The notes: a model not told the origin generated them from the letters alone. A DNA stretch of 64,000 bases from Diphasiastrum complanatum (GCA_029204225.1 CM055095.1:63210523-63274522), one strand, 5' to 3'. Counted from the first letter of the stretch, positions 1-12,339 are shown. Made by a program: numbers and translations.

Positions 1-1047
1 CAGCTTCCACATGTCTGAATTTTTTTTTTATAAGTTCCTTATTTTCGGCGAGGATATTCACCCAATATTTCTAATTTCAGCATCTGATATCGATTTTAAG
101 CACAATTTTTAACTTGTTTACCCTCCATTTGTACCTCCACGCTTGGAACCAATATTGCTATCTTGGATATCGCTCTCAAGCACCCGTTCTCATTCCGATT
201 TCCTCTAGTGTGTGTACTCGCACTCGAAAGTGATACTCAGTTCTGTGACATCTGTCTCGAGCACATAGTTTATCTCAAACTTGATTTTGCCTTCCATTTC
301 GCGCATGAGTCTGATATCCAGAGGTGGACTTTATCAGTTTTTCAGAATCTTTTTTTTTGTTGAAATGTCTAATTTTGATTCTAGTTTTTATTATTTTTTG
401 CTAATTGAGTAGTAGCATCAATTTTTTTGGATCAAATTGAGTTTTTGGCTATAGGTGTACTGTTCACATGTGTGAGTCCATACTGGACTTGTCTTTGAAG
501 TGCCTAACTTTGAATTTGTCCTATATTTCACACACACATTCATTTTTCAATGTTTTTGGTGCATTTTTTAGATCTAGCTTCATATTTTGCATATAATTGA
601 TTAGATCTTATAATGAATCATTGATGTGAATGTTTGGAAGCTCAGATCAGGCCCAAAAAATTTATTTTTCAGATCTTGGTAGGGAGTGAAAAGTTGTAGG
701 GAGTTGATTGCCAATAATCATAGATCTAGGGAGTGATTTGTTAGAAGTGTGAAGATTAGTAAAATTATCTCTTCCTATCTCAAGTTTTGGGGCCATGCCT
801 ATCTTATTTCCATTGTAAATTTTATTGTACATAAAGGTATGTGAATTGAGCACATAAACTTCTAGAATAGGTCGAGTTTGAGTTAGGTAGGTTCAATCTT
901 GATGTCATGCAAGAGTTTAGATTACATGCAAATCATTCAGAGTGCATGCAAGCAACATGCAATGAGTGCATGCAACATGCAAAGTAGTTCTAATCTTCCG
1001 AATAAGCTCCAGATACGGCTGCTGATGGATGTGTGAAGGAGAGATGT
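1..1047. other. AT-rich intergenic DNA, no gene seen
   Basis: No protein-like reading frame, RNA gene or clear repeat unit is visible. Around 900-990 there is a loose run of ATGCA/TGCAAC-like words (simple local duplication). The frames at 163-363 and 662-853 have no recognisable composition or motif and are treated as chance. Confidence 0.5.
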
Positions 1048-1059
1048 GCTATGATACCA

Positions 1060-1500
1060 CTCTAGGAAAAATACTTAAGAATTCTCCTTCAGAGAACACG
1101 ATGAAAGTTTGAATAAATCAAACTAATATCAGTGTCTTCAATCGTGTCTGATTCTGGTCTATGTACTAATAGAGCAGTTTCTACTTGGATTGAATAAAGC
1201 ATGCATATTTAAGAGATATATTGCGTGAGTGTGATAGACAATTTTAGACAATCAAAACAACTGAGAAAAATCGTCTGTTGAGAAACTTTGATCAGTTGAA
1301 TTTTTATAATTTTAATTCTGGTTCTTCAGTATACATCTCTTGTTGTCTTTTTGGTTCCCTATTGTTTTTTCACAATGAATAAGTGCACATGTATTTATAT
1401 TGTTCTAGGATAGGTCTTTTGGCCTTCTTCCTTCTGTAACAGTCGATCTAACCGTTAAGATGGTTGATGTTCAAAACATGTTTTGTTGGTAGAACCGAGA
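1060..1500 (-). repeat. Copia LTR remnant (same family as 48201), minus orientation
   Basis: On the plus strand the 12 bases at 1048-1059 are a one-base variant of the reverse complement of the copia primer-binding site TGGTATCAGAGC. They are followed at once by sequence that is repeated, with many substitutions, from 48201. Shared blocks include the 'gatgaaagtttgaataaatc' region, the 'ctaatatcagtgtcttcaat' region and the 'taaccgtt..gacggttga' region near 1450 and 48590. A primer site followed by an LTR edge fits the 5' LTR of a minus-strand element whose body would lie to the left and is not recognisable. The right boundary is approximate. Confidence 0.6.
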
Positions 1501-2117
1501 TTTGTCTGTTGAGGTGTTCTACAAATTCAACATGCAGATCGTGAAGAATCACATAACATAATTGATGAAAGACTGCATCAGATATTTCGATTGGAGGATC
1601 ATCAATTATGTGCTTTGCAGGAAACAATAGTGGTATAGAAAAAGAGAAAGGAACATTATTGTTTTTATCTTATTCAACGAGGACGTGTCCCTATTTGAGG
1701 AGGAGGAGAGATATTAGAATTTTTTTAGGTTGTATTTTTTAAAATCAAAAACATTTAGTATCAAGTTTTTATTTCAATTCGATCCAACCTCGACTTAGGG
1801 TCGGACTTGTCTAGAAATATCCGATTCGGGATATGCTCGAAAAATTTTGAACCTTGATAATTTTTGACCCTTTGAAAAAGATCGATCCGTCATCTTTTCC
1901 AATTATACAGTTGGCGTACACCTACTATTAATTTTTCTGGCGGTTATTACAATGGCAATATCCTCCGTCCTTGGCCTAACGTCATCCAATTTAAGAGTGA
2001 TTTATGTCTCACTTGTCATATTAGTCACTTTTTCAGTTTGCCATAGCGTATTCCGTGAGCGGTTTTCTGACTCTTTCATTCTCTGATTCTGTTGTGAAAT
2101 GTCTTCGTTCTACAAAT
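1501..2117. other. Unassigned spacer
   Basis: Nothing recognisable. The stretch 1740-1900 has GATC/CGGAT-rich words loosely like those at 4920-5030, on the other side of the decayed reading frame 2118-4865. These could be the remains of terminal sequences of one element, but no clean repeat can be aligned by eye. Confidence 0.3.
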
Positions 2118-4865
2118 GAAATGGCAACCACCAAGGCTAGAGCCAAAATTCCTTATGAAGAATGGATAGTTGGAGCGGAATTGTTTAAATTGAATACAAT
2201 CGAATACAAAGACAATTCGCTCTTACTTATTGAGATTTGTAATGAAATGACAGATAGTGTCAGGATCAGAAAAAATGTGTGCTACTTTTCAGTGCATCGT
2301 CGAGCTAAACAAAGAAGATTTTGTGGAATATTTTGGGTTACCAACTGCAGGTTTTGTCAAGAAAGCGAAAAAAAAAACGGATTTGGTGTTGCTAGAAAAA
2401 TGGTTCGACTTGTCCGAAGACGAGGATTCTATTTACCAGGAAACGAAAGGCTACAAGGTTAGCTACCTAAAGGATCCTGCCATTATAGGATTCGTCAAAT
2501 GCATGTGTGACATTATATTTGGCGCTAACAAAAATGCCACTATATTAGCTTCAAATTTAGGCTACCTACTCCAATCATTTGATGAAGAGCCAGTCGATTT
2601 TGAGACAATAGCGTCTCAGATGTTTATCAAAGCTTTGAAAAAGTCTCAGAATATTAGGCTGTGGGGAGCTCAATTGAGTCATCTAGCTGCACATTTGAAT
2701 TTGTTGAATGAAGAAGAAGCAAGGCTTATCACCCGTACCATGAAACACATGTTTGAAGATGTTGTTGAAACAAGTGCAACACATTTTACTGCGGGTGGAG
2801 ACTATAATTCAGAAGTAGAGGCGATGGATGCCAATGACACACAACAGCTACTTGAAGACCTAATGGAAGACCACTGAGCTACTGTTGTTAAAAAAGAAAA
2901 GGAGATATCTCAAAGCCCTAATTTCCAGAAGGAAATTCTTGAAGATGATGATGAAGAACAGGCGAGCGAAGAGGGCCTCCAACTGCCAAAGAAATTTAAG
3001 GAGACACCCAAAAAATTGGACCGTAAGTCTATTGATGCAAAAACTCTAAAGTTTGATCTGTCAGATTTAGCTTCTACAACAATTTATCCAATGCTGCAGA
3101 CGTTCTTGACCAATACCGGGAGTTTAATTGAATATATTAGAATTCGGGAAAAGGAAAGATATGAGTTCAGTAGATTGCAGGGTTGAGTAGAAGATCAACA
3201 AGAGTTAATTTCGAAATTCTTTGATGCTTCTAAAGAGCCAAAATTATTGCTGCTGATGAACACGAAAGATGCTGAGATAAATGATTTAAAGACTAATGAT
3301 GAAGTACAGCTGCAGTTAATAAAGGAAAAAGATTTACAGAGGGTTCAATTGATGCAGGAGGTCGAAGAACTGACTACAAAGAAGGAATCTGTGTCGGTGA
3401 ACAGGGCTAAGCTCAAAAAATACTGAGCTGACACAATTGAAATTATAAAGACTAAGTTACTGGCTCCATTGCAGGAAGAAAATAAAGCCTTGTCAGCCGC
3501 TCTATTCAAAGAAGCTGAGGAAGACGACTCTCTAAGTTCGGATACTGAGCCTGAAGCTACTGAGAAAGGAAAACCGATCCAGAAGGATATAATAGAGTGT
3601 ACTAATCCCTTGGATCATGGCAAATTTCAAGAGCTGGAAGGATGCTTGGAACATTTGATTCAGGCCAAACCAGTGATGAAGAATCAAGAAGTGTAGACTG
3701 TGGACTTATTATCAGAATTCGATTCCGAGAATGACCATTTTATTGATCATTCAATTCATGAGAGTGAATACTTAAAGACAGAGGAGGTGAAACCGACTAA
3801 GGAAAGGAAGAAAAGAAGGAAAGGGGTAAGGTCGAGACCTGAACTCAATCCAGTGCTTATGACAAAAAAATTTCATCTCAAAAGAAAACCTTTTACTTAT
3901 ATGTCGCAGCTCAAAAACATTGAGCAATTGTGGATGATAGAGTATGCTTTTATGCCTGGGTTGAAAGGATATAATAGTAAAGATTGGAATGAAATCTGGA
4001 GAACTGAAGACTTCATGCCACTCTGGTCAACCCTAACTTTGGAAGAAAAAAGATGTCTTTCTTGGGCAATTTTGCAAGGTTTCTTTGTGGTAGAAAAGCC
4101 AAGGCTGACAGAGATATTAATAGGAAGTTTTTTATTATTTGCTTTGGAGTATTTGCGAACTAAAGAATTAACTGTCATTACGAAATCAGATGCCCGATTT
4201 AAGGAGCACTATTTCATTCGGTTTGCTTGTTCTCAAAATGAAAAGATATTGCATGCTGAAACCATCTTTAAGAAATCCAGAATTGACAGACAAATCAATT
4301 GCTATTATCCTGAATTGTGGGTCTGTACATTAAGTGGGAAGATAAATATGTAAAATATTTTGCTGAGATGTTAGAATGTATAACTAATAGGGATAATGCC
4401 CAGCCCATCGTCTATGAACAACCTATCGAATCCTTGACTTAGCAAGATTTGTGGGCAGAACTTTGCTAAGTGTACCTTTAATGTATTCTAGGATGGATTA
4501 CTTGCCCATCACAAAGGAAATTACAACTCTACATTTATCTAGAAAAAGAGGGGGAAGTCAATCCGAGGATTTCTTGGAAAAATTACAGTAGGGAACATTA
4601 TTCACATGCAAATTGAAGAATTTAGGGCATCGGAAAGTAGGAATGTATAATGAACTTACAAAACAAGATAGAGGTGATGCCCGAGAATGGTTTTTAATAA
4701 TATTGAGTGTGAGTTTTTGTACAGGAGGATGCACAAGCGGACCTGTAAACATTGGAAGAATTCTGCCTACTTAGAGGAGAAGTATATAGAGATGTTCGCT
4801 AGAAAAACGTATTCAACAGAGTCAACATCAGAGGGCCCTGATGGATCTGAGGGAGAGGACATGTG
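2118..4865 (+). pseudogene. Decayed unrecognised coding region, charged and coiled-coil, probably transposon-derived
   Basis: A protein-like frame starts at the ATG at 2118 (MATTKARAKIPYEEW), shifts frame near 2265-2280, and then runs in one frame to 4353 with in-frame stops at 2875, 3184, 3424 and 3694. The same character continues, with further shifts, to an acidic tail ending near 4865 (..GPDGSEGEDM). The N-terminal half has a globular region with FVEYFGLP and IIFGANKNATILASNL. The middle (about 3190-3690) is rich in E, K, L and Q and looks like a coiled coil. The C-terminal part (3760-4350) has a basic cluster (KERKKRRKG) and a W-rich block (WNEIWRTEDFMPLW). I do not recognise the family. 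The layout loosely recalls the plant proteins annotated as putative plant transposon proteins; that is inference only. It is clearly non-functional. Confidence 0.55.
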
Positions 4866-5093
4866 ACGACATGTTTTAGTCACAAAGTTTTAGTATTTTG
4901 GAAGTTTAAGTGTAAAATCGATCTGGGTCAGATTTCTGACTGGATCGGATTTCTACTAAGATCAGATTTCCATTGGATCAAAAATTTTAGACCCGGTTCA
5001 ATCCCCGATCTAAGTTCGGAAAATTATCCGAGACCAAGAATAATAGTTACAACAATTATAATAGTTAAGCAGTTATCCACAGTCGCAAGACTA

Positions 5094-5785
5094 TAAAGTG
5101 TTAAAAATTCACAATTCTAGCTTGACTAGTTTTGGTCATATGACTTGTAAATAGTTAGATGGTCATGATGTGGCTTGTCACACGTGCCAAAAGCATAGGA
5201 TTCCATTCATAAGGATGTTCTCAAGTAGACCTAAGTGTTAGAACCTTTGGACTGAGTCCAAATTATGCTTAGATACAAGAGAGAGAAAAATAGGAGCTAT
5301 TTTTGGTAATTTTTGCATTGTTGAGGGATCTCCAAGATTCCAACCCTAACTTGGTAGGGATGAAAGATCCACCAAAATTAGCATTAGGGATAGGTTTAGG
5401 GCTACTCATACCTGCCCAAAACCGTGATGGATCATGTATATATAGGTGATGATCTCTCACCAAAATCAATCAAGCAATTTCATGATTTTTCTCTCATAAT
5501 GGTGCAATTGCTCTCTATGTTCATAATTGTTTGAGTACTTGTGGTTACTAATGATTATAGGATTGAATGTAGGTTTGGTGTACAGTACTCAGACTGTGGG
5601 AGGCCGTACTTTCACACGTGTGAAGCCTTCTTCAAGGATTTGGGCCATTTAGTGAGGTTCAAGCATAGATTTTTGATGGATTTTGATGGTTCAACTTGTG
5701 CTAATCTTATGAAATCATAATCTTTTGTTTCCCTCATCATTTCAAGTGTTTTAAGATCCTTATTTGCTGTAATTTTCACATAAAG
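5094..5785 (+). mobile_element. Solo LTR (682 bp) with 5-bp target duplication TAAAG
   Basis: The LTR is 5099-5780. It starts TGTTAAAAATTC and ends TTTTCACA, and is bounded by TAAAG at 5094-5098 and again at 5781-5785. A second copy of the same length is at 59331-60012. No gag-pol lies inside or beside it, so this is the product of recombination between the two LTRs of a former element. The start resembles that of the copia B LTR (TGTTGAAAATTG), and both carry a CACACGTGTG palindrome (here 5613-5622), so a copia relative is likely. Strand is assigned by that resemblance. Confidence 0.9.
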
Positions 5786-6414
5786 AGCCATTGTACTCCT
5801 GGTTATGCCTTGGCACTTATTTGTATGAATGATTTATGCTCATAAGTGACTGAATGTGTCTGCTGCTCACTATTTTTCCAGGGTCTGCATAGATTATGCA
5901 AGCTCTGTCTTTTTCAAGTAAATGATAAATGTTTGGTAAAGATTGAACGACAGTTTATGAGATAGATCAAATCCAAACCATATTGAAGCATACTTCTGAA
6001 TTGACTCATAACAATACAGTTGTGCTTTCAGTTAGATTATGAGAAATAGGATGAGAGGGGATGTTTGATTCCCCGAGTCATTTTACAGGTTGCTTAACTA
6101 CTGAGACAGAACTGAAGGAAGTATTAATTTGGAACTTGTGATTAATCTAGTAGTGTGTGTAGCGACTGTTAGTTGCTGAATCCAATTGTGGTCATGCATG
6201 GCAATGTATGGAAAAGAACTACTATCAATAACCTGTCAGTATTAGTGGGATCATTATTTAGTATTGAAAAGGCTGTACTGGCTGCCGGAGCTAAATATTT
6301 GTTGATAATCAGTTAGCCATCTTTTACACAAAATGATAGTTTCCAAGAGCATAATGTCATTAATTCTCTCTTTATGGGGAACGACATCCTATATACTACA
6401 TTAAATATTTTAAA
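5786..6414. other. Spacer without recognisable gene
   Basis: AT-rich DNA with no long protein-like frame and no match to the other repeats of the window that I can see. Confidence 0.4.
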
Positions 6415-6946
6415 ATGCAATTTGGTGTGTTAAGACACTCCTTGAACAAAAAGTTCAGAATTTCCACCATTTTGACGTCCTATCCACCACCGCTCCATCC
6501 ACCATTCTTAGACCCCCTACCATTCCGACTAACTCACCGGCCAACAAACGCATGCGTGGCACTACCTCATCCTCCACAAGTCCTCCTTCCACTCGCCAAT
6601 GTACCACAGCTCCCTATCTTGCTGCCACTTCTTCAACTTCTGTTCCTCCACCCACTGCTACAACTCCTTCTACTTTTATCGCTCCCATTCCTCCACCTTC
6701 CATTGCAGTTCTTGCTTTTCCTCCACCCTCCATCACCATCATCTCATCCATTCCTCATCATCCATTTCCACTCCAACCCTCATCATTAACCCCCAATATT
6801 CCCAAATATCACCGAACACCCTCTCTTGGTTAAATATCCTCACCTCTCACCTCCCTCATCTCCTTCCATCCTCAACGCCTCTCTTCAATTTTCCACACTT
6901 CCTCCCATTGCTTCCTTTGAACAACCCATTCCACCCCCTCTACTGA
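6415..6946. other. Pyrimidine-rich (C/T) low-complexity tract
   Basis: From about 6470 to 6945 the plus strand is dominated by C and T with CCA, CTC and CAT words, so all three forward frames are open for 80-125 codons and read as Pro/Leu/Ser/His-rich strings. This is a composition effect, since overlapping frames are open together. No domain is visible. The tract ends abruptly where the truncated LTR of copia A begins. Confidence 0.55.
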
Positions 6947-7460
6947 AGAATAAAATATTCAAGGTAGGTAGAAGTAGAAACTCGAGCTACCATAGGAATT
7001 GCCATTTGTACTTTACATGCCACATTCAATGCATGAAAAGACTAGGTGGCACAATTAGACATAGTGAGGTGGCTTGAATAAGTCTAGATAGCTTGAGAGG
7101 TGGATTCACAACTCCAATTCAACTCAAAGTAGGAGAAGAGTCCATGGATCTATATATATGTGATGTACTCTCATTGAAAAAATGATGAAATTTGTGTGTA
7201 ATGCAAATTTGGAGACAAGCTCTTTGTGCCCTCTCTCTCCACAAGTTTTGTACTTGCTATTTTCTCTCTCTAGCCGAGTAGAGGCATTTATGATGCTTTG
7301 TCTTATGTTTTGTTGACAGATCTCGCTTGTAACACAACAATATTGCTTGTATGATCAACTTTCCTATTGACAACCAATGCTAGTCTGATCTTTATGGTGT
7401 TATTGTGCTTAGGAGATCAAAAATACATGTGTAGGGCGTCCCACACGTGTGAATTCGGCA
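6947..7460 (+). repeat. 5' LTR of copia A (5'-truncated)
   Basis: Matches the solo LTR 26753-27363 from its AGAATAAAATATTC block to its end (..GAATTCGGCA), with few differences. The first ~100 bp of the LTR are absent and are replaced by the pyrimidine-rich tract. A likely core promoter lies near 7150 (TATATATATG), and a CACACGTGTG palindrome at 7442-7451 sits just before the LTR end. Confidence 0.85.
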
Positions 7461-7472
7461 TGGTATCAGAGC
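7461..7472 (+). promoter_or_regulatory. Primer-binding site of copia A
   Basis: TGGTATCAGAGC, complementary to the initiator methionine tRNA 3' region as in most plant copia elements, lies immediately after the LTR end CA. Confidence 0.9.
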
Positions 7473-8199
7473 CTACCTAAGTTTTACAAGCAAATCTAAT
7501 AAAAAAATTTACAGATTTGATCAGATTTTAAGCTAGGAATTGTCTAGATTCTACTTTCTAGCTAGTTTGCAATTTTCTGGTGATTTAGAGCTTCAAACCA
7601 CTTTGAATGGTCCAGGGTACTATACGGAATTTCAGGTGTTGACACGTGTGAAATCCGTCCATTTTCAGTTTGGTGGTACTCTCTCACCTTAGATCCAAAT
7701 TTCATGCAAATTAGCCCACTAGAAAGAATCTGATGCAATCTGAATTATGATAGTTGGATAAGCCAATCAAAAGTTATAAGCTTTTGAAGAGTCATAGGTA
7801 GGGCGTCTAGACCTGTGGCAAATCGTGTGTACATGTCACTTATTGCTTGAATGATCACAAAAACCATCCAGAAGTCGCACAATCTCATCTATATGTGAAT
7901 TACACAAAATTTATAGGTTCTAGGAAAATTGTTTCATACAAATAGATTGTATTTGAGTCAATTTGACATTTTTGGAGTATTTTACACGTGTGAAATTTAG
8001 AGAACCATAACTTTTGCCATACTTCATCTTTTTTGATGATTCAAATCTTGTTTTAGAGAGATTGTCAAGCTAGTGAAATCTATCTCACAGTTTTTTTGCT
8101 TAGTCTTACATAGGATTTGGTTTTGTACCCTTGATTGGTTCCTATAGTGAGAAGATAAGCAATTCTTTCATCCATCTTTTTTGATTTCCATCATTCTTT

Positions 8200-9102
8200 A
8201 TGACTTCAATGGGTGTCTTTCTATTAGAAGCAAGTGAAAGATTGTCAACCTCCAATTACTCAATTTGGAAGGTTAGAATGGAATCTGTCTTAATACTACA
8301 AAATATGATGGACATTGTACTTGGCATTGAAGAAGAAGTACAAATTCCTCAAGGAATTCCAAAGTACAAAAAAAGAGCTAGGATGGCTCTACATTATATT
8401 AAGATGAATGTCTCAAATGACATCTTAAGAGAAATTGGTGCTTGTACTAATGCCAAAGATGTTTGGGATACTCTCAAGTCTATCTATGAGGCAAAGAATA
8501 CTTCTAGACTTCTAACACTAAGAAACCAAATTTTTCAAAGTGTACAGAGAAGTGATGAATGTGCTTCAGCTTATGTAATGAGAGTTAAAGTCCTCCATAG
8601 AGAATTGTCATGCATAGATGACTCCATCAACCAAAATGAACTTGTTCAAGTCATACTTAATGGATTAAAGGAAGAATATGACAACCTTGTTCAGATTTAT
8701 GCCATTAAGGAGGAGCTACCAAGTTTGGAAACACTCCAAAGTGTGCTCATTTATGAAGAATCAAGACAAGAGTATAAACTCTTGAAAATGGAGAGACTAT
8801 CTCTCAACATTGATGGTAAAGCTCTCTTTACCAAATACAAGCACAAGACAAGAAGTAAGAATCAACACCAATCCTCTTCAAACAAGAACAATATTATTTT
8901 CAAGGAGAAAGGAGAAGAGGATGAGTCCTCTCAAGCTTCCACATCCAAGAAGAAGAAGAAAAACATCAAGTGTTTCTTTTGTAGCAAGAAGGGGCATTAT
9001 GTCACCAATTGCTTCAAGAACAAGAGCCAATTCAAGCAAGCCAACATTTTTAATGAAGAGAAGGAAGATGCTCATGCAAGTGATGGAGAGGGATCTTCTT
9101 GA
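8200..9102 (+). CDS. gag: Copia A Gag polyprotein part
   Basis: A 300-codon open frame gives the capsid/nucleocapsid protein that forms the cytoplasmic virus-like particle. The N-terminal part has the plant copia gag signature (SNYSIWKVRMES, about residues 19-30) and the conserved block DVWDTLKSIYE near residue 88. A basic, Ser-rich stretch follows (residues 205-250), then a CCHC zinc knuckle, CFFCSKKGHYVTNC, near residues 256-269 (C-x2-C-x4-H-x4-C, all four ligands present). The ATG at 8200 fits the starts of gag in copia B (21683) and H (45862). In the better preserved B copy gag and pol form one frame. Here a stop at 9100 and a one-base shift separate them. Confidence 0.9.
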   Translation: MTSMGVFLLEASERLSTSNYSIWKVRMESVLILQNMMDIVLGIEEEVQIPQGIPKYKKRARMALHYIKMNVSNDILREIGACTNAKDVWDTLKSIYEAKNTSRLLTLRNQIFQSVQRSDECASAYVMRVKVLHRELSCIDDSINQNELVQVILNGLKEEYDNLVQIYAIKEELPSLETLQSVLIYEESRQEYKLLKMERLSLNIDGKALFTKYKHKTRSKNQHQSSSNKNNIIFKEKGEEDESSQASTSKKKKKNIKCFFCSKKGHYVTNCFKNKSQFKQANIFNEEKEDAHASDGEGSS

Positions 9103-12100
9103 GTTTTTCTTCATCACCTTTCAAGAAAGATGGTTCGTGGTATATCGACAGTGGAGCTTCCTCACATATGTGTAGCTCCAAGCATTCGTTTTCATCCATG
9201 TCACCTTATGAAGGAGCCAAGAAGTCCACCTACACAACAAATGATCATGAGTGTGCTATTGAAGGCATAGGGACCATTCCCTTAAAACTTTCATCATCAA
9301 AAGTTCTTTCTCTGTCTAAAGTACTTTTTGTTCCTAAGTTAACAAAAATCTTATAAGTGTGGGGCAATTGTTTGATAGTGGACTAGATGTGAATTTCAAT
9401 GTTGATACATGTACAATCAAGAAGCATGATGAGATCCTTGCATTTGGGTCTAGATATGGTGGAATCTACAAGCTTGATCCTAAAGAGTATGCCAACTCTT
9501 GTGATAGTGCTTTTGCTTCTCATATGTCTTTGGAAGAACTATGGCATAGAAGGTTGGGGCATCCTAACTATAATTCTATGGTGTCCATGGTCAAGAAAGC
9601 CAAAGCTATTGGCTTGCCTAATCTTATCTCCAAGAATTTCAAGCCATGTGAGGCTTGTGCCATATCTAAGTCTCATAAGAAGCCTTTTTCAAAGTCATCT
9701 ATCAAGACTACACATCCATTGGAGCTCATACATTCGGATGTGCACTTCTCATCTTCAAAGAGCAAGGGTGGTGCTACTTGCTTTGTAACTTTCATTGATG
9801 ATTTCATTAGATTTACTTGGGTATATCTTCTAGCTTCAAAGTCTATGGTGTTTGACTATTTCCTAAAGTTCAAAGCTCTAGTTGAAAAGCAATTTTCATA
9901 CAAAATCAAGATTCTTAGAAGTGATGGAGGTGGTGAGTACACTTCCAATAAATTTTATGATTATTGTGAGCTTGAAGGCATTAAAAAGAGAGTCTTCTTG
10001 TGCATATACACCATCTCAAAATGGGGTGGCTGAAAGAAAGAATAGAACACTGTGTGAATGTGCCAAAATCATTTGAATTGAGGCATCCTTGCCAAAAGAC
10101 TTTTGGGGTGAGGCCATCAATTGTTCAAACTATCTTTGCAATCGACTCCCTCATGTTGCACTTGGAGGAAAGTCACCATATGAAGCACTTTATTTGAAGA
10201 AACCTAAGGTTTATCACCTTAGAGTATTTGGATGCATATGCTTTGTCCATATTCCCTTGGAAACGAGAAAGAAGGATGATCCTTGTGCAAGCAAAGGAGT
10301 AATGGTTGGATATTCATCCACCAAGAAAGCCTATCGAATCTACATGCTCTCTACTTCTAAAGTAATTGATAGTAGAGATGTAGTTTTGCATGAAGAAGAA
10401 AAGTCCAATCTTGGAGGGGCCAAGATCAAACAACCTCAAAATCTATCACCTTTTGTTATTGAAGACAATCAACATATGGAGGAGTTGAGATTTGAAGATG
10501 GAAGTCCTCAGATTTTCACTCCTAGAAGATCCATAAGGGAGAGATCCGAGCCTAAGAGGCTCACTTATGATGACAAAGGAAAACAAGTGGATCTTGATTC
10601 CACTTATGCTTATTTTGTTTCTCATGAGCAGCCCAAAGATGTTCAAGAAGCCCTCAATACCAAGGAGTGGTATGAGGCCATGAAGATTGAATATGATGCC
10701 TTGATCACCAACCACACATGGGAGCTAGTGGATCCACCACCTAACATGCATATCATTGGATGCAAGTGGGTGTTCAAGATCAAGTACAATCATGATGGCT
10801 TTATCAACAAGTAGAAGACAAGATTATGTGCTAAAGGCTTTGCACAAATATATGGCCTTGACTATGAAGAACCCTTTGCTCCTGTAGCAAAGATGGTGAC
10901 AATAAGAATCATAATCTCTTTTGCCTTATTTTTTAAGTGAAAACTGTTTCAACTTGATGTCTCCAACGCTTTTTTGAATGGCTATCTTGAGGAGGAGATA
11001 TACATGGAACAGCCTCAAGGATTTATCAAGGATAAATCTAAGGTGTGTTTGCTATTTAGAAGTCTTTATGGCTTGAAGAAAGCACCTAGATCATGGTATT
11101 CAAGACTCAACAACTTTCTACTTTCATTAGGATTTGTGCTTAGTGACTATGATCCTTCTATGTACTTAAAGTTTGATGGTAGTAATACTGTCATTCTTCT
11201 AATCTATGTAGATGACATTATTCTTAGTGGAAGTTGTTCGATGCTAGTTCAAGAAACCAAAGATGCATTAGGAAAAGAATTTAGAATGCAAGATCTAGGA
11301 GAGATCCATTACATTTTGGGCCTTGAGATTGATTTTTATGAAGAGTATGCTTTTATTTGTCAATCTAGATATGTCTTTTTTTTGTTGAGAAAATTTAATA
11401 TGCAAAATTGTAAAGGCATAGATACTACCATGGAGCAACTTGTAAAAGATCCTATTAAAGGTGATGAAAGATCCTTCGAGGACATCACACTTTATAGGAG
11501 TCTTATAGGCTCTTTAATTTGGCTTACTATTACTAGACCCGATTTGAGCTATTGTGTGCACAAATTGAGTCAATTTATGCAAGATCCCAAGATCCAACAT
11601 TGGAAGATGGCCAAGAGAGTTCTAAGATATGTATCTTCTAGTCAAGATTATGGTTTATTGTACAAGAATGAAGATCTAACCATTGTTGGCTATTTGAATT
11701 TCGATTTTGCAAGTGATAAAATGGATCGAAAGTCCATTAATGCATATACTATCTTTCTTGGAGGCAATCTTGTGTCTTGGCTTTCAAAGAAGCAAGATAC
11801 CATATCTCTATCATCTTGTGAGGCCGAGTACAAAGCACTCACTACAACAACTAAAGAGGTGCTTTGGATCAAGAGGTTTATCATGGAGCTAAAGTGCATC
11901 AAAGAAGATGATCTTCCCTTGATCAAATGTGACAACATATCGGCACAAGCTCTTGCAAACAATCCTATTTTTCATGCAAGAAGCAATCATATAGAAGTGG
12001 CACATCATTTTGTAAGGGAAAAGCTCATTGGAGGTGAAATCAACTTAGAACATATCGACACATCTTCATGTATTATTGATCTTCTCACAAAGCCACTTTG

Positions 12101-12170
12101 CAAAAGTGCCTTCTCAAGGCATAGGTCTAATCTTGGTCTTATCTCAAGATTAATGCTTGATCCACATTAG
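9099..12170 (+). pseudogene. pol: Copia A Pol: protease, integrase, reverse transcriptase, RNase H (broken)
   Basis: Protease motif DSGASSHM occurs at about 9150. The integrase has its HHCC finger (HRRLGHP .. [12 protein letters not shown]) at 9545-9680 and catalytic blocks [15 protein letters not shown] and AERKNRT. The RT has LCAKGFAQIYGLDYEE, DVSNAFLNGYLEEEIYMEQ and the catalytic YVDD near 11206. RNase H has SSCEAEYKAL near 11815 and HIEVAHHFVREKL near 11985. Breaks: a frame change at 9355 (one base lost from an A run), a second near 9990, and in-frame stops near 10074, 10812 and 10938. From 10970 to the end the RT/RNase H frame is open (398 codons). The protein would have processed Gag, copied the RNA and integrated the DNA; this copy cannot make it in one piece. 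Confidence 0.9.
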
Positions 12171-12180
12171 ATACATTTTT

Positions 12181-12339
12181 AGGAGGAGTGTCAAAATATT
12201 GAAAAATCTATCTAATGTTGTGAGTAGGGGTCCTAAAAATGCCAAAGATGAAACAATGCTAGTCTGATCTTTATGATATTATTGGGCTTAGGAGATCAAA
12301 AGTACATGTGTAGGGCGTCCCACACGTGTGAATTCAGCA
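12181..12339 (+). repeat. Polypurine tract and 3' LTR of copia A (internally deleted)
   Basis: The polypurine tract AGGAGGAG (12181-12188) is followed by the LTR start TGTCAAAATATTG at 12189. The LTR ends ..GAATTCAGCA at 12339, with CACACGTGTG at 12321-12330. It is only 151 bp. Bases corresponding to roughly positions 65-525 of the 611-bp solo LTR are missing, the join falling between 'gccaaagatgaa' and 'acaatgctagtctg'. No promoter region remains. Confidence 0.85.

Larger units (their letters stand above)
6947..12339 (+). mobile_element. Ty1/copia element A, degenerate, with truncated LTRs
   Basis: Order on the plus strand: 5' LTR (5'-truncated, 6947-7460), primer-binding site (7461-7472), leader, gag (8200-9102), protease-integrase-RT-RNase H (9099-12170), polypurine tract (12181-12188) and 3' LTR (12189-12339). 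This order, with integrase before RT, is diagnostic of copia. The complete LTR of the family is seen as the solo LTR at 26753-27363 (611 bp). Against it, the A 5' LTR lacks about the first 100 bp and the 3' LTR has lost an internal block of about 460 bp. Several stops and frameshifts make it non-autonomous today. It ends directly against another copia fragment (C). Confidence 0.9.

Noticed and set aside
6415-6946. Proline-rich protein gene in the pyrimidine-rich tract
   Set aside because: Three overlapping forward frames are open together because of C/T composition, with no signal peptide or repeat motif of a real proline-rich protein.
7461-7472. tRNA genes at the TGGTATCAGAGC sites
   Set aside because: These are 12-base primer-binding sites beside LTR ends; no cloverleaf flanks them.
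9085-9125. Programmed -1 frameshift between gag and pol in copia A
   Set aside because: The gag stop comes before the T-rich slip-like sequence, and in copia B gag and protease are in one frame, so this is a simple mutation.
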